Positions 16,101 through 24,384 of a stretch of 64,000 nucleotides of DNA are shown here, piece by piece (the stretch's first letter is position 1; every line of letters begins with the position of its first letter). Origin of the DNA: an uncultured Lachnospiraceae bacterium (GTDB lineage Bacteria > Bacillota > Clostridia > Lachnospirales > Lachnospiraceae); the NCBI GenBank assembly GCA_905233695.1, contig CAJODN010000005.1, forward strand, positions 1-64,000, given 5' to 3'. The notes beneath the pieces were generated by a model. The model was given only the letters and a program-made list of their open reading frames with translations, had not been told where the DNA came from and ran no database searches. Made by a program: the position numbers and the translations under genes.

Positions 16101-16646
16101 TGTCATTATGCCGTGATCTTGAAGCTCTAAAAAGTAATTACCTTTACCAAATACATTTTCATAATATAATGCCACTTCCTTCGCCGAGTCATATTGTCCG
16201 GAAGCAAGTAGTCTTGCAACCTCCCCCGCAAGGCAGGCAGAAAGGCAGATAATTCCCTCATGGTATTTCTCTAAGATCTCCCTGTCTACCCTCGGCTTAT
16301 AATAGAAGCCGTCAACAAAACCGGCTGACACAATCTTACATAGATTCTTGTAGCCTAAGTTATTCTCTGCAAGAAGGATAAGGTGGTAGTATTTACTCTC
16401 GTTATCTCCGGGCTTCTTCTCGAAGCGAGAACCGGGAGCCACATATACTTCGCAACCGATTATGGGCTTGATGCCGGCAGACTTAGCGGCTTTGTAGAAA
16501 TCAATTACACCGTACATAACGCCGTGATCCGTAATGGCAGCCGAGTCCATTCCCAGTTCTTTTATGCGACTTACATATTCAGTTATCTTATTGGAGCCAT
16601 CTAAGAGCGAGAACTCTGTATGGACATGTAAATGTGTAAAAGACAT
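13161..16646 (-). CDS. dnaE: DNA polymerase III subunit alpha
   Basis: A 1161-residue C-family polymerase of the DnaE type. The N-terminal PHP domain starts with THLHVHTEFSLLDG, the palm has GPGRGSAAGS and the metal-binding PDIDIDFSDERR, and the later part has the helix-hairpin region, a clamp-binding-like stretch and an OB domain. It lacks the 3'-5' exonuclease insert and zinc finger of PolC. In Firmicutes with both enzymes, DnaE extends primers and PolC does most synthesis; this role is from family knowledge. A GTG two codons upstream is open, but the ATG at 16646 has the ribosome site AGAGGTG at a normal distance. It is followed by pfkA. Confidence 0.95.
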   Translation of the reverse strand: MSFTHLHVHTEFSLLDGSNKITEYVSRIKELGMDSAAITDHGVMYGVIDFYKAAKSAGIKPIIGCEVYVAPGSRFEKKPGDNESKYYHLILLAENNLGYKNLCKIVSAGFVDGFYYKPRVDREILEKYHEGIICLSACLAGEVARLLASGQYDSAKEVALYYENVFGKGNYFLELQDHGIMTQQDVNQGLIRIASETGIELVATNDVHYTYAEDEEPHDILLCIQTGKKVSDEDRMRYDGGQYYVKSEEEMRALFPYAQNAIDNTSKIAERCNVEIEFGVTKLPHFEVPEGYDSWSYLNKLCKDGLKARYGEKSDELMPKLEYELDVINKMGYVDYFLIVWDFINFARENNIPVGPGRGSAAGSLVSYTTGITDIDPIKYSLLFERFLNPERVSMPDIDIDFSDERRGEVIDYVVDKYGADCVTQIVTFGTLAARNVIRDVGRVLDLPYAYVDKIAKSIPKELKITIAGALKKNPELLQMYEEDDTVKRLLDLAMRLEGLPRNTSMHAAGVVISKEPMVEYVPLATAQDGTVTTQFVMTTIEELGLLKMDFLGLRTLSVIDNAIKMAEENEGVSIDFNELGYDDKNVFKLIGSGKTEGVFQLESAGMKSFMKELKPESLEDVIAGISLYRPGPMDFIPDYIRGKNDKESVTYLTPKLKPILEPTYGCIVYQEQVMQIVRDLAGYSMGRSDLVRRAMSKKKDEVMERERNNFVYGNEEEGVKGCINNGIPEDIANTIYDQMIDFAKYAFNKSHAAAYAVVAYQTAYLKCYYPVEFMASLMSSVIDNTSKVSEYIYNCKNMGIEVLPPNVNFGEGRFSVDDGKIRYGMYAIKSVGRNVIDKIVIERRENGAYTTIENFINRVSDLEVNKRAVENLIKAGALDGMDGNRRQMLSVYTRIIDNLASEKKKSIAGQMSLFDIASDDEKSQYEIKLPSLPEYDKETLLNFEKEAINIYVSGHPLEEYNDIMMANVDTATADLFLDEGTGECKAEDNSYVVMGGMIVDKTIKYTKNNQPMAFITIEDLLGQGEIIIFPNMYSKCAHLLEEDNKVLIYGRVNASDDKDAKVICEDMVAFSDVNKVVWIIFDTKDEYNENEEKLLSAVRDSEGDDRIWIFLKNEKLTKEMGRQYNIKADDEMVDKLRQSFGDNKVKVQSEKIKFNKKQRY

Positions 16647-16678
16647 AAACACCTCTTCAGTATGTATATGTTCTAAAA

Positions 16679-16701
16679 AGGCACACCCACAGGGTGTGCC
16701 T
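16679..16701 (-). terminator. Intrinsic terminator after nrdD
   Basis: A perfect 10-base stem AGGCACACCC/GGGTGTGCCT with a 3-base loop, followed on the minus strand by TTTTTAG. It separates nrdD from dnaE. Confidence 0.85.
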
Positions 16702-16737
16702 CTGTAAGGACATTATTATGATAGTACAACAAGTCAA

Positions 16738-19104
16738 CTATCTGGCGTCTACAAACTTCTGAATGTTGGAAGCGTTGACATACTTTCTGGAATTATCGCC
16801 GTTAACAACCACAAGTGTAGGTGCCTGCATAATTCCGAACTTCTCTGTCATCTCTGTCTCTTCCTCAGCATCGATAAGAACGTAATCCTCATCTGCAAGC
16901 ATCTCCTTGGCAAGTGCACAGTTAGGACATGTCTTGGTTGTGAAGAGATACTTAACTGTAGACTGTTCAGCATTGGCAATGCTGATATCCATCTCCTTAA
17001 CGTCAGTATTCTTATTAGACTTCTTAAGGATAGAGTGCTCGATATCATACATCTGACGATTCTTATATTCCTGACTCTTACCTTCGTTCCAATTCTGAAC
17101 AGGTCTGTAGTAACCTGTAATTCTTGAATAAACCTCTGTAGGCGCACCGCAGTGAGGACATGTTGTTGTCTCACCTGCAAGATAACCATGCTCCTTACAG
17201 ATAGAATATGTAGGAGAAATTGTATAGTAAGGAAGTCTGTAATTCTCGGCAATTGTCTTAACAAGATTAGCTGCAGCTTTCCAGCTTGCCATCTTCTCAC
17301 CGAGGAATGCATGGAATACTGTTCCTGATGTATAAAGTGTCTGTAAATCATCCTGGATATCAAGTGCATCGAAGATATCAGGTGTGTATTCTACAGGTAA
17401 GTGTGAGCTGTTGGTATAGAAAGGAGTATCTCCTTCAAATCCTGCTGTAATAATGTCAGGGAACTGAGCTCTGTCATGCTTAGCAAGTCTGTATGTTGTT
17501 GACTCAGCCGGTGTAGCCTCAAGGTTGTAGAGATCACCGTACTTCTCCTGGTAATCAGAGAGTCTCTCTCTCATATGATTGAGAACATCCTGAGTAAACT
17601 TCTGTGTCTCTACGTTAGTAAGATCCTTCTTAAGCCACTTAGCATTAAGACCAACCTCGTTCATACCGATAAGACCGATTGTTGAGAAGTGGTTGTTAAA
17701 TGTTCCGAGATATCTCTTAGTATATGGATATAATCCCTCGTCAAGAAGTCTTGAGATAACTCCTCTCTTAATCTTAAGAGAACGAGCCGCAACATCCATA
17801 AGTCTGTCGAGTCTCTCATAGAATTCCTTCTCATTCTTAGACTGATATGCGATACGAGGCATATTAATAGTAACAACACCTACCGAACCGGTGCTCTCGC
17901 CTGCTCCGAAGAATCCGCCTGACTTCTTACGAAGCTCTCTTAAGTCAAGACGAAGTCTACAGCACATAGATCTTACGTCACTTGGCTCCATATCGGAATT
18001 AATATAATTAGAGAAATATGGTGTACCATACTTAGCTGTCATCTCGAAGAGAAGCTTATTATTCTCTGTCTCTGACCAGTCGAAATCTCTTGTTATAGAA
18101 TATGTGGGGATAGGATACTGGAAGCCTCTTCCGTTGGCATCACCCTCAATCATAACCTCGAGGAATGCCTTGTTAACCATATCCATCTCTTTCTTACAGT
18201 CCTTATACTTGAAGTCCATCTCCTCGCCACCGACAATAGCGGGAAGCTCTGCCAAGTCATTGGGAACTGTCCAATCAAGAGTAATATTGGTAAAGGGAGC
18301 TTGTGTACCCCAACGAGATGGTGTATTAACACCATATACGAATGATTCAATGCATTTCTTAACATCATCATATGATAAATTATCTACCTTGGCAAAAGGT
18401 GCAAGATATGTATCGAAAGAAGAGAATGCCTGTGCTCCTGCCCATTCATTCTGCATAATTCCGAGGAAGTTAACCATCTGATTACAAAGTACTGATAAAT
18501 GAGCTGCAGGTGCAGAAGTAATCTTACCTGAGATACCGCCGAGACCTTCTTTGATTAATTGCTTAAGTGACCAACCTGCACAATAACCGGTAAGCATAGA
18601 AAGGTCATGAATATGAATGTCAGCATTCCTATGTGCTTCGGCAATTTCTTCATCATATATCTCAGAGAGCCAGTAGTTAGCTGTTACGGCTCCGGAATTA
18701 GAAAGAATAAGTCCGCCAACAGAGTATGTTACCGTTGAGTTCTCCTTAACTCTCCAGTCTTCTACTTTAACGTAGCTATTAACTACATCCTTATAATCAA
18801 GGATAGTAGACTTCATATTACGCATCTTCTCGCGCTGCTTACGATATAATATGTAAGCTTTCGCAACGTCGGTATAGCCGGTTGACTCCAGCGTCTTCTC
18901 CACACTGTCCTGAATGTCTTCTACGCTTACCTTGTTGTCTTGAATCTTGTCCTGAAAATCAGAAGAAACACGAAGAGATAATAAGCTGATGATATCATCA
19001 TCATACGCCTTCTGTGTTGCCTCGAACGCTTTAGATATAGCGTCATTGATCTTAACCAGGTTAAACTCTGTTACATTTCCATCTCTCTTAACTACTTCAA
19101 ACAT
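16738..19104 (-). CDS. nrdD: Anaerobic ribonucleoside-triphosphate reductase with C-terminal thioredoxin-like domain
   Basis: A 788-residue class III ribonucleotide reductase that makes deoxynucleotides without oxygen. An ATP-cone (about 1-90) is followed by the catalytic barrel. The zinc-site Cys (YSICKEHGYL, TTCPHCGAP) and the glycyl-radical loop RITGYYRP lie near 650-680. The last about 80 residues form a thioredoxin/glutaredoxin-like domain (TKTCPNCALAKEML, then a PTLVVV strand), an in-cis reductant seen in some Clostridial NrdD. The activase NrdG is not next to it or in this window. The ATG at 19104 is preferred over one four codons upstream because AGGTG lies between them. Promoter and NrdR-type box are upstream. 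Confidence 0.95.
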   Translation of the reverse strand: MFEVVKRDGNVTEFNLVKINDAISKAFEATQKAYDDDIISLLSLRVSSDFQDKIQDNKVSVEDIQDSVEKTLESTGYTDVAKAYILYRKQREKMRNMKSTILDYKDVVNSYVKVEDWRVKENSTVTYSVGGLILSNSGAVTANYWLSEIYDEEIAEAHRNADIHIHDLSMLTGYCAGWSLKQLIKEGLGGISGKITSAPAAHLSVLCNQMVNFLGIMQNEWAGAQAFSSFDTYLAPFAKVDNLSYDDVKKCIESFVYGVNTPSRWGTQAPFTNITLDWTVPNDLAELPAIVGGEEMDFKYKDCKKEMDMVNKAFLEVMIEGDANGRGFQYPIPTYSITRDFDWSETENNKLLFEMTAKYGTPYFSNYINSDMEPSDVRSMCCRLRLDLRELRKKSGGFFGAGESTGSVGVVTINMPRIAYQSKNEKEFYERLDRLMDVAARSLKIKRGVISRLLDEGLYPYTKRYLGTFNNHFSTIGLIGMNEVGLNAKWLKKDLTNVETQKFTQDVLNHMRERLSDYQEKYGDLYNLEATPAESTTYRLAKHDRAQFPDIITAGFEGDTPFYTNSSHLPVEYTPDIFDALDIQDDLQTLYTSGTVFHAFLGEKMASWKAAANLVKTIAENYRLPYYTISPTYSICKEHGYLAGETTTCPHCGAPTEVYSRITGYYRPVQNWNEGKSQEYKNRQMYDIEHSILKKSNKNTDVKEMDISIANAEQSTVKYLFTTKTCPNCALAKEMLADEDYVLIDAEEETEMTEKFGIMQAPTLVVVNGDNSRKYVNASNIQKFVDAR

Positions 19105-19182
19105 TTTACACCTCATGATTAGTCTGTTATTTCTTTGTATCTATGGGTGATATATCAGTAACACATCCCCAACGCAAAAATA

Positions 19183-19211
19183 ATTTTATCACGACATTTA
19201 GTCTTCGTCAA
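19183..19211 (-). promoter_or_regulatory. Sigma-A promoter of nrdD
   Basis: On the minus strand TTGACG (19206-19211) is followed after exactly 17 bases by TAAAAT (19183-19188). This gives an untranslated leader of roughly 70 bases before the nrdD ATG. Confidence 0.65.
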
Positions 19212-19219
19212 CACCCAAA

Positions 19220-19235
19220 ACACAATATATAGTAT
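19220..19235. promoter_or_regulatory. NrdR-type box upstream of nrdD
   Basis: The 16-base sequence ACACAATATATAGTAT closely matches the palindromic NrdR box (consensus around acaCwAtATaTwGtgt). It lies just upstream of the nrdD -35 element. NrdR is the nucleotide-sensing repressor of reductase genes. Boxes usually come in pairs about 31 bases apart; I see only this one, so repression might be weaker or the second box may be degenerate. Confidence 0.55.
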
Positions 19236-19264
19236 ATTTTTTTATTTTTATGCATTTTCAACAA

Positions 19265-20242
19265 CTAGACCCTAGTTGAAAGGAAACTCACCTCGCGAGC
19301 CATGTCCACATCCTGAGGATACTGTTGCAAAAACTCCATTGCACAGGTAAATGCTTCATTGAATTGTCCCATGTATTCATAAGCCGCAACTCTGTTCTTA
19401 AGAAGCTCTCTCTTATTCTTAACAGAGAACTTGTCAAGACCCATATTGACGTAGACAAGGGCCTCTTCGGGATTACCTCTCTTTAATTCCATTGACGCTA
19501 TTGCATTACAGGCAAGGGAACTTAGATTGTCCTTATCCTTAAGTTCGTCCAGAATCTTATCGCATTCGTTCTCCTTGCCTTCTGCAAGGTACATATCAGC
19601 CAGATATATCTTGGCATCCTCCTGTCCCTTGTCATAAGCCTTCTCGAATGCAGTCTCAGCAGCATCATATTGCTTAAGAAGCGTATATATTCTTCCTCGG
19701 CCCAGGGAATCCTCCGCCGAATCACCGCTCTTCTCTAAGGCGATGTTAAGAAATTCCTCGCCTTCCTTCTCAAAGTTCATCTTCTTAAGGTTCTCATATA
19801 TTGCAATATAGAGATCGTAATTCTTCTCGTCTCTCTTAATTGCTTCCTTATAATCGTCTATCCCCGCCGTCTTCTCGCCGGACTTAAGATAGACACTTCC
19901 TCGCAGAAAATATGGATCGGAATCCTTATCATCATATTCTAAAAGGGCTGTATATGTCTTGATAGCGCCTTTAATATCATCCATATTGTACTGAGCTGCA
20001 GCTTTATAGAGACAAATATCAATTTCATCTCCCGACACCGTGCCCTCTGATGACTTAAGGGCCTCATCAAACATTTCCACAGCCTTCTTATAATCGCCCT
20101 TATTCATTGCTTGAATGCCGGCGCTTTTCGCTTCCTCCTGCTTCTCAGCGGAGGTCTGACATCCGGACACAAGTAAAGCGGCACTAATTAAAAGTACTAA
20201 AAGTGCCGTTAGTCTCCACGTTATTCTTCTGTCAAATCTCAT
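19265..20242 (-). CDS. TPR-repeat lipoprotein
   Basis: A lipoprotein of about 325 residues. The signal peptide has a basic start, a Leu-rich helix and the lipobox LVSGC, and the rest is a run of tetratricopeptide-like helix pairs (for example AMNKGDYKKAVEMFDEAL, a repeat with DSDPYFLRGSVYLKSGE, and EALVYVNMGLDKF). TPR arrays hold protein partners, so it probably acts as a scaffold on the outer face of the membrane. The ATG at 20242 is chosen; an in-frame TTG four codons upstream has a possible GGGAG site. The gene is upstream of nrdD with its promoter region between, so it is probably a separate unit. Confidence 0.85.
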   Translation of the reverse strand: MRFDRRITWRLTALLVLLISAALLVSGCQTSAEKQEEAKSAGIQAMNKGDYKKAVEMFDEALKSSEGTVSGDEIDICLYKAAAQYNMDDIKGAIKTYTALLEYDDKDSDPYFLRGSVYLKSGEKTAGIDDYKEAIKRDEKNYDLYIAIYENLKKMNFEKEGEEFLNIALEKSGDSAEDSLGRGRIYTLLKQYDAAETAFEKAYDKGQEDAKIYLADMYLAEGKENECDKILDELKDKDNLSSLACNAIASMELKRGNPEEALVYVNMGLDKFSVKNKRELLKNRVAAYEYMGQFNEAFTCAMEFLQQYPQDVDMAREVSFLSTRV

Positions 20243-20337
20243 ACTGCTTCTCAATCTTCTGCTCCCATAGATTATGATAGGATAAGCCTGCTTTGACTTA
20301 TCCTATCAATATCACATATCATATTAGTCTTCGAATC

Positions 20338-20604
20338 TTATAAGTGTTCGTCCCTTTTAACCTTATCGTAATGCTTTAAGAATATAGGCTCCATTGCTGC
20401 CATAAGCTTCATATCGAGATTGAACATATATACAAGGAATGTAATGACGAATAATCCAACGATTACCGCAGCTATAACAATAAGTGCAATTACCCATCCG
20501 CTCATAGTCTTCTCTCCTTTCACCGGCTTAAGATTATCTTTAAATTCGTATAGCTTGTCTTTATACTCATTTAAGCTTTCTATTTTATCTATTATATCCT
20601 TCAT
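20338..20604 (-). CDS. Small membrane protein in the dehydratase operon
   Basis: An 88-residue protein: a charged N-terminal helix (about 1-30), one long membrane helix (about 36-60, GWVIALIVIAAVIVGLF) and a C-terminal amphipathic segment with many Lys. The start at 20604 follows GGAAGAG and lies one base after the stop codon of the dehydratase activator gene (TAA T ATG), so the two are coupled. I recognise no family. It may tie the dehydratase set to the membrane or be a small regulatory subunit; both are inference. Confidence 0.7.
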   Translation of the reverse strand: MKDIIDKIESLNEYKDKLYEFKDNLKPVKGEKTMSGWVIALIVIAAVIVGLFVITFLVYMFNLDMKLMAAMEPIFLKHYDKVKRDEHL

Positions 20605-20605
20605 A

Positions 20606-21400
20606 TTATTTCGCTCTTCCTTTCTGACGTGCAAACTCAGCTGCACCGAGAGCTCCCATAAGCTGCGGATCGATAGGAAGTTCAATTACCTTAAGATTAA
20701 GAACCTTCTCTATCGCTTCTTTAAGTCCGTCGTTCTTCGCACATCCGCCTGTAAGAGTAATGCTGTCTACGGCTCCCGCCTTTTTAGACATTACAAAGCA
20801 TCTCTTGGCAACCGAAAGTTCAATTCCTGCAGCTATTTCATCCATAGGCTTTCCTTCACCTACAAGTGAAATAACTTCCGACTCTGCAAATACGGTACAT
20901 TGCGCCGTAATCGGGATAACATTCTTAGCCTTAAGTGATAGCTTAGAGAAGTCTGAAAGAGACATTTCAAATGCTCTTGCCATAGCTTCGAAGAAACGTC
21001 CCGTTCCCGCAGAACATTTATCATTCATTGCGAAATTAAGAACTGTTCCGTCCTTATCAACGGCGATACCCTTAACGTCCTGTCCGCCAATATCGATAAT
21101 AGCCTTAACGGTCGGATCTGCCACATGAACTCCCATTGCGTGACAACTGATCTCTGATATGTTCTCATCGGCAAAAGGAACTTTGTTACGACCGTATCCC
21201 GTACCAACGAGGTAATCGAGATCCTTGGCATTATTTAAGTCAGGCACCTTCTTAATTGCTTCGTCAAGGGATTCCTGACAGCTCTGTACCGAATTGATTC
21301 TGCTCTTAAGTGTGACATCCGATACAAGCTTACCGTTCTCATCGATAATTACACATTTCGTATAAGTACTTCCCGAATCACAACCACCGTAATATTTCAT
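20606..21400 (-). CDS. 2-hydroxyacyl-CoA dehydratase activator (BadF/BadG/BcrA/BcrD ATPase)
   Basis: A 264-residue actin-fold ATPase of the HgdC type. ATP-binding segments are GCDSGSTYTKC (6-16), IDIGGQD near 102 and LTGGCAKNDG near 217. Cys129 (NDKCSAGTGRF) and Cys168 (ITAQCTVFAESEV) are the two ligands that, in the homodimer, hold one shared [4Fe-4S] cluster. Such activators use ATP to push one electron at very low potential into the dehydratase. The gene follows the two dehydratase subunits and precedes the small membrane protein. Confidence 0.93.
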   Translation of the reverse strand: MKYYGGCDSGSTYTKCVIIDENGKLVSDVTLKSRINSVQSCQESLDEAIKKVPDLNNAKDLDYLVGTGYGRNKVPFADENISEISCHAMGVHVADPTVKAIIDIGGQDVKGIAVDKDGTVLNFAMNDKCSAGTGRFFEAMARAFEMSLSDFSKLSLKAKNVIPITAQCTVFAESEVISLVGEGKPMDEIAAGIELSVAKRCFVMSKKAGAVDSITLTGGCAKNDGLKEAIEKVLNLKVIELPIDPQLMGALGAAEFARQKGRAK

Positions 21401-21448
21401 TATTCTATCTCCTTTATCTTATGATTTTGAAAATGTACTAACCCTAAG

Positions 21449-23020
21449 TTAGAATGAATTCTCGTCCTCAAGATGCTCGAGGGTCGGATCTACCGGCTCT
21501 TCTCTAAGCACCGTTCTCATATATCTGTTAACATCATCTCTTACGCCCTGTCTTGATACAACTCTCGGATCGAACAACTGATGTTGTACCCACATAAGAT
21601 GGATGCCCTTCTCTCTCGCCTTCTGCTCGAATTGTCCGTGCATACCATCTAAAGCCTTACATGTGATGTGCTCCCAGAGAATAACCATATCGGCATTGAA
21701 CTCTTCTACGAACTCCCAGAGCTCATCAAGGAGAACCTTGTAACCACCATGAGTTCTGTTACGCATAATCATATTCTCCTGTAGCCACGCCATATCATAT
21801 ATAGCCTGCTCTCTGTTCTCCGGCGTATCCTCTTCAGCAAGCAACTTGGTGCTTACCATAGAAAGCATATCCGTAAGAGGAATGATTCCCCAACAGTTCT
21901 GAAGCCAGATTAAGAAGTCGAAATAGTAGTGAGATTGAACACCCCATATAATTGCACGATGGCGATGCTCCTTAGCAACTCTCTGCTTCTCTCTGTAAGC
22001 CTTCTCTGCAAGTGCTGTAATCTTCTTATCTGCTTCCGCAAATGCAGGAACACGACCGCAGATTGCCATGTAGTTAGTCTCTGTATAAAGGGCTAAGTTA
22101 GAACCGAATACTTGAGGATATTCAGTCTTATTCATATCGAGCCATTCCTGTCTTGCCTTTGTTGCAAGGTTAACTCTCTTAGCGCACTCGAAATAATAAT
22201 CCCAATTCCACTTGGCATCAGTATGCTCTTCCACGAACTTGATACAGTTTCTAATCTCTTGTGCCGCATACTCTTGCACGTTGTCATCTCTATGACGAAG
22301 AGGTGCTGCAAGTTGGAAGCAAGGAACTCCTTCTTCTAATTCAAGTCTCTTGGAGATTACACCGTTACTAAGAAGAGAGCCGTCACAGGTTGTATTACAT
22401 TGAACTGCCGCACGACCAAGCTTCGGTGCATCATCGGCAATTGATATAGCAGCTTCAACAGCCGGCATAGGGCATACATCACCGGGCATACCATATTCTT
22501 GAATGAGATCTAAGTATGGCTCCATAGCATGCTGATTAAGGAGCACCGGAACATATGTTGATGCCGTCTCTCTACTTAATACTTCAAGATCAGGGAATCC
22601 CATCATAGGTGCTGTCATCTCATTCTCATCAACAAGAAGAACCTTCTTATTATATTTCTTATTGTTACCGATACGTTCATCTGCCTTGAAGAGCTTATCA
22701 AGAAGCTTAGCAACGTCATCAGTAATAAGGTCGAATTCCGTATGGGCAATTCTTAAGTGGTCGCCTCTAAGACCTTGTGTATGTCTGTCAATCATCATAG
22801 GCACTGCCAAGTAATTAGACATCCATCTATAACGGAACATTGCCTTGATGTTACGAGGTTTAATAATGAACTTACCGAGTATCATAAGAATGTTAAGCCA
22901 TCTCGAATAGTCGTACATGGTATCCTTGAAGCCTCTCCACTCACGACGTTTTCTGACTTTACCGCCGGGCTTATAGAAATTACCCAGATTCTTACCGCCT
23001 CTGTCTTTTTCTTTAACCAT
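21449..23020 (-). CDS. 2-hydroxyacyl-CoA dehydratase family protein, large subunit
   Basis: A 523-residue member of the HgdB/HgdA-like family (2-hydroxyglutaryl-CoA dehydratase, D-component). Conserved Cys that could hold a [4Fe-4S] cluster include 183 (DVCPMP), 208 and 212 (QCNTTCDGS), with a further Cys late in the chain (EHITCKALDG). An N-terminal basic extension (about 1-40) is unusual. The start overlaps the stop codon of the partner gene as TAATG, with GGGAGGTG upstream. With the 395-residue partner it should form the dehydratase heterodimer. The substrate is not clear, because no CoA-transferase or 2-hydroxyacid dehydrogenase lies nearby. Confidence 0.9.
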   Translation of the reverse strand: MVKEKDRGGKNLGNFYKPGGKVRKRREWRGFKDTMYDYSRWLNILMILGKFIIKPRNIKAMFRYRWMSNYLAVPMMIDRHTQGLRGDHLRIAHTEFDLITDDVAKLLDKLFKADERIGNNKKYNKKVLLVDENEMTAPMMGFPDLEVLSRETASTYVPVLLNQHAMEPYLDLIQEYGMPGDVCPMPAVEAAISIADDAPKLGRAAVQCNTTCDGSLLSNGVISKRLELEEGVPCFQLAAPLRHRDDNVQEYAAQEIRNCIKFVEEHTDAKWNWDYYFECAKRVNLATKARQEWLDMNKTEYPQVFGSNLALYTETNYMAICGRVPAFAEADKKITALAEKAYREKQRVAKEHRHRAIIWGVQSHYYFDFLIWLQNCWGIIPLTDMLSMVSTKLLAEEDTPENREQAIYDMAWLQENMIMRNRTHGGYKVLLDELWEFVEEFNADMVILWEHITCKALDGMHGQFEQKAREKGIHLMWVQHQLFDPRVVSRQGVRDDVNRYMRTVLREEPVDPTLEHLEDENSF

Positions 23021-24207
23021 TATGACGCACCTCCCTGAATCTTCTTAATCTCAATACTTTCCACGAAGGCTTGAACCCTTGTACGCATCTGTCCCGAAGA
23101 ACCGAGGGCGTATGGTCTGTCAACCTGAAGCACAGGGTAGCCATAGTCATCACGAAGCACGGCTGTACCAACCATTCTCTCATATGCCCATGGATCGCAG
23201 AATTTCATTTGCTCATATATAATACCGTCGGCATTATACTCCTTGGCGATATCAGCCACGTATTCTTTACGTTCTACAATCTTCTTCTGATTCATATAAC
23301 GAGGGCACTGACCTCTGTACATATACGCTCTGCAGACTTGTGTAAGTGCATCCTCTTCATCATTAAGTATAATGGGATCTCTTCCGGGAAGTGAGCCGTA
23401 GCAGAATCTGTCGGCACATACGTAAGCACCCGACTCTTCCACAAGCTTAATAACATCAACGTCATCTACTTCGGAACCAACGAATACGACTCTCGCTCTG
23501 TGCTTAGTCTTATCAGGCTCTCTCTTCTTAACTTCCTCTAATGTCTCCTCTAACTTATCAAGGATAAGATCCTTCGGCACAACGTATGTGACCATTGTAA
23601 TAATATGATATTCATAACCGGTAATCTTAGGATATTCATCCTTCCTGAATTCACCCAGTTCTCTTATTATGTTACATACTTTATTATGAAGATCCACTGC
23701 CTCTCTGATGGCTTTGTCGGATACATCACATCCGAATCTCTCCTTAAGCGGCTTAAGGATATGATCGTTACATTGAACCTTGTAGAGCTCAAGTCCGTTA
23801 TCATCAGCCTTCAAGGGAATCTCCATATATTCGTACCAGAAGTCAGGCTTATTAATTGTATTAAGAAGCTCCATATTCTCTACACATCGGTTAAGCATGG
23901 AACAACCGTCCGGTGTAACAAGAGCATCGGCGAAGTTGAATCCGCCTTCCAACGCACGCTCTAAGATAGCCCTTGTGTACTCGCAGAGAAAACTTGTCAT
24001 ATAATATGTACTCATATCAAGACTTCCCGTTCTCGGCGCACGAAGTCTTACTGAGTACACCCCATCAAGATTACAAAGCGGCTCAGGCACATTCTCACAA
24101 ACCGTAGCGAGACATTTCCTACCCTGCTTTCCGGCTTCCCTGATTAAGTCATTATTGGCTTCTTCAAGCAGCTTCTCGAAATAGTATAGGTGCTTTAAAT
24201 CTTTCAT
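23020..24207 (-). CDS. 2-hydroxyacyl-CoA dehydratase family protein, small subunit
   Basis: A 395-residue HgdB-like protein. Conserved features are YNADGIIYEQMKFCDPWAYE near the C-terminus, the preceding CRAYMYRGQCP, and VFVGSEVDD in the middle domain. These proteins form two Rossmann-like halves holding a [4Fe-4S] cluster at Cys ligands. It is first in an operon with the large subunit, the activator and the small membrane protein, and starts after an AAAGGAGGGG ribosome site. Reactions in the family are syn dehydration of (R)-2-hydroxyacyl-CoA in amino-acid fermentation or lactate reduction. Which one applies here is open. Confidence 0.9.
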   Translation of the reverse strand: MKDLKHLYYFEKLLEEANNDLIREAGKQGRKCLATVCENVPEPLCNLDGVYSVRLRAPRTGSLDMSTYYMTSFLCEYTRAILERALEGGFNFADALVTPDGCSMLNRCVENMELLNTINKPDFWYEYMEIPLKADDNGLELYKVQCNDHILKPLKERFGCDVSDKAIREAVDLHNKVCNIIRELGEFRKDEYPKITGYEYHIITMVTYVVPKDLILDKLEETLEEVKKREPDKTKHRARVVFVGSEVDDVDVIKLVEESGAYVCADRFCYGSLPGRDPIILNDEEDALTQVCRAYMYRGQCPRYMNQKKIVERKEYVADIAKEYNADGIIYEQMKFCDPWAYERMVGTAVLRDDYGYPVLQVDRPYALGSSGQMRTRVQAFVESIEIKKIQGGAS

Positions 24208-24262
24208 AACCCCTCCTTTAAAGTATTAACTTGTAAATATGTAAAAACCTTTTCACGCTCAA

Positions 24263-24278
24263 CTACACTATGTTGTAG
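24263..24278. promoter_or_regulatory. Candidate operator upstream of the dehydratase operon
   Basis: CTACA (24263-24267) and TGTAG (24274-24278) form a short perfect inverted repeat with a 6-base centre, 56 bases upstream of the first dehydratase gene. A possible promoter, TTGAGC-17-TATTTA on the minus strand, lies just downstream of it. The site could hold a regulator, but this is a weak call. Confidence 0.25.
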
Positions 24279-24384
24279 CACTATATGTGTAATTCTACCA
24301 TATTGACAAATATATAACAATAAACTTATGTGTATTTTATACGAAACTTGGTATGGCAAATGTTCTTATTATGAAGCGTACTTA

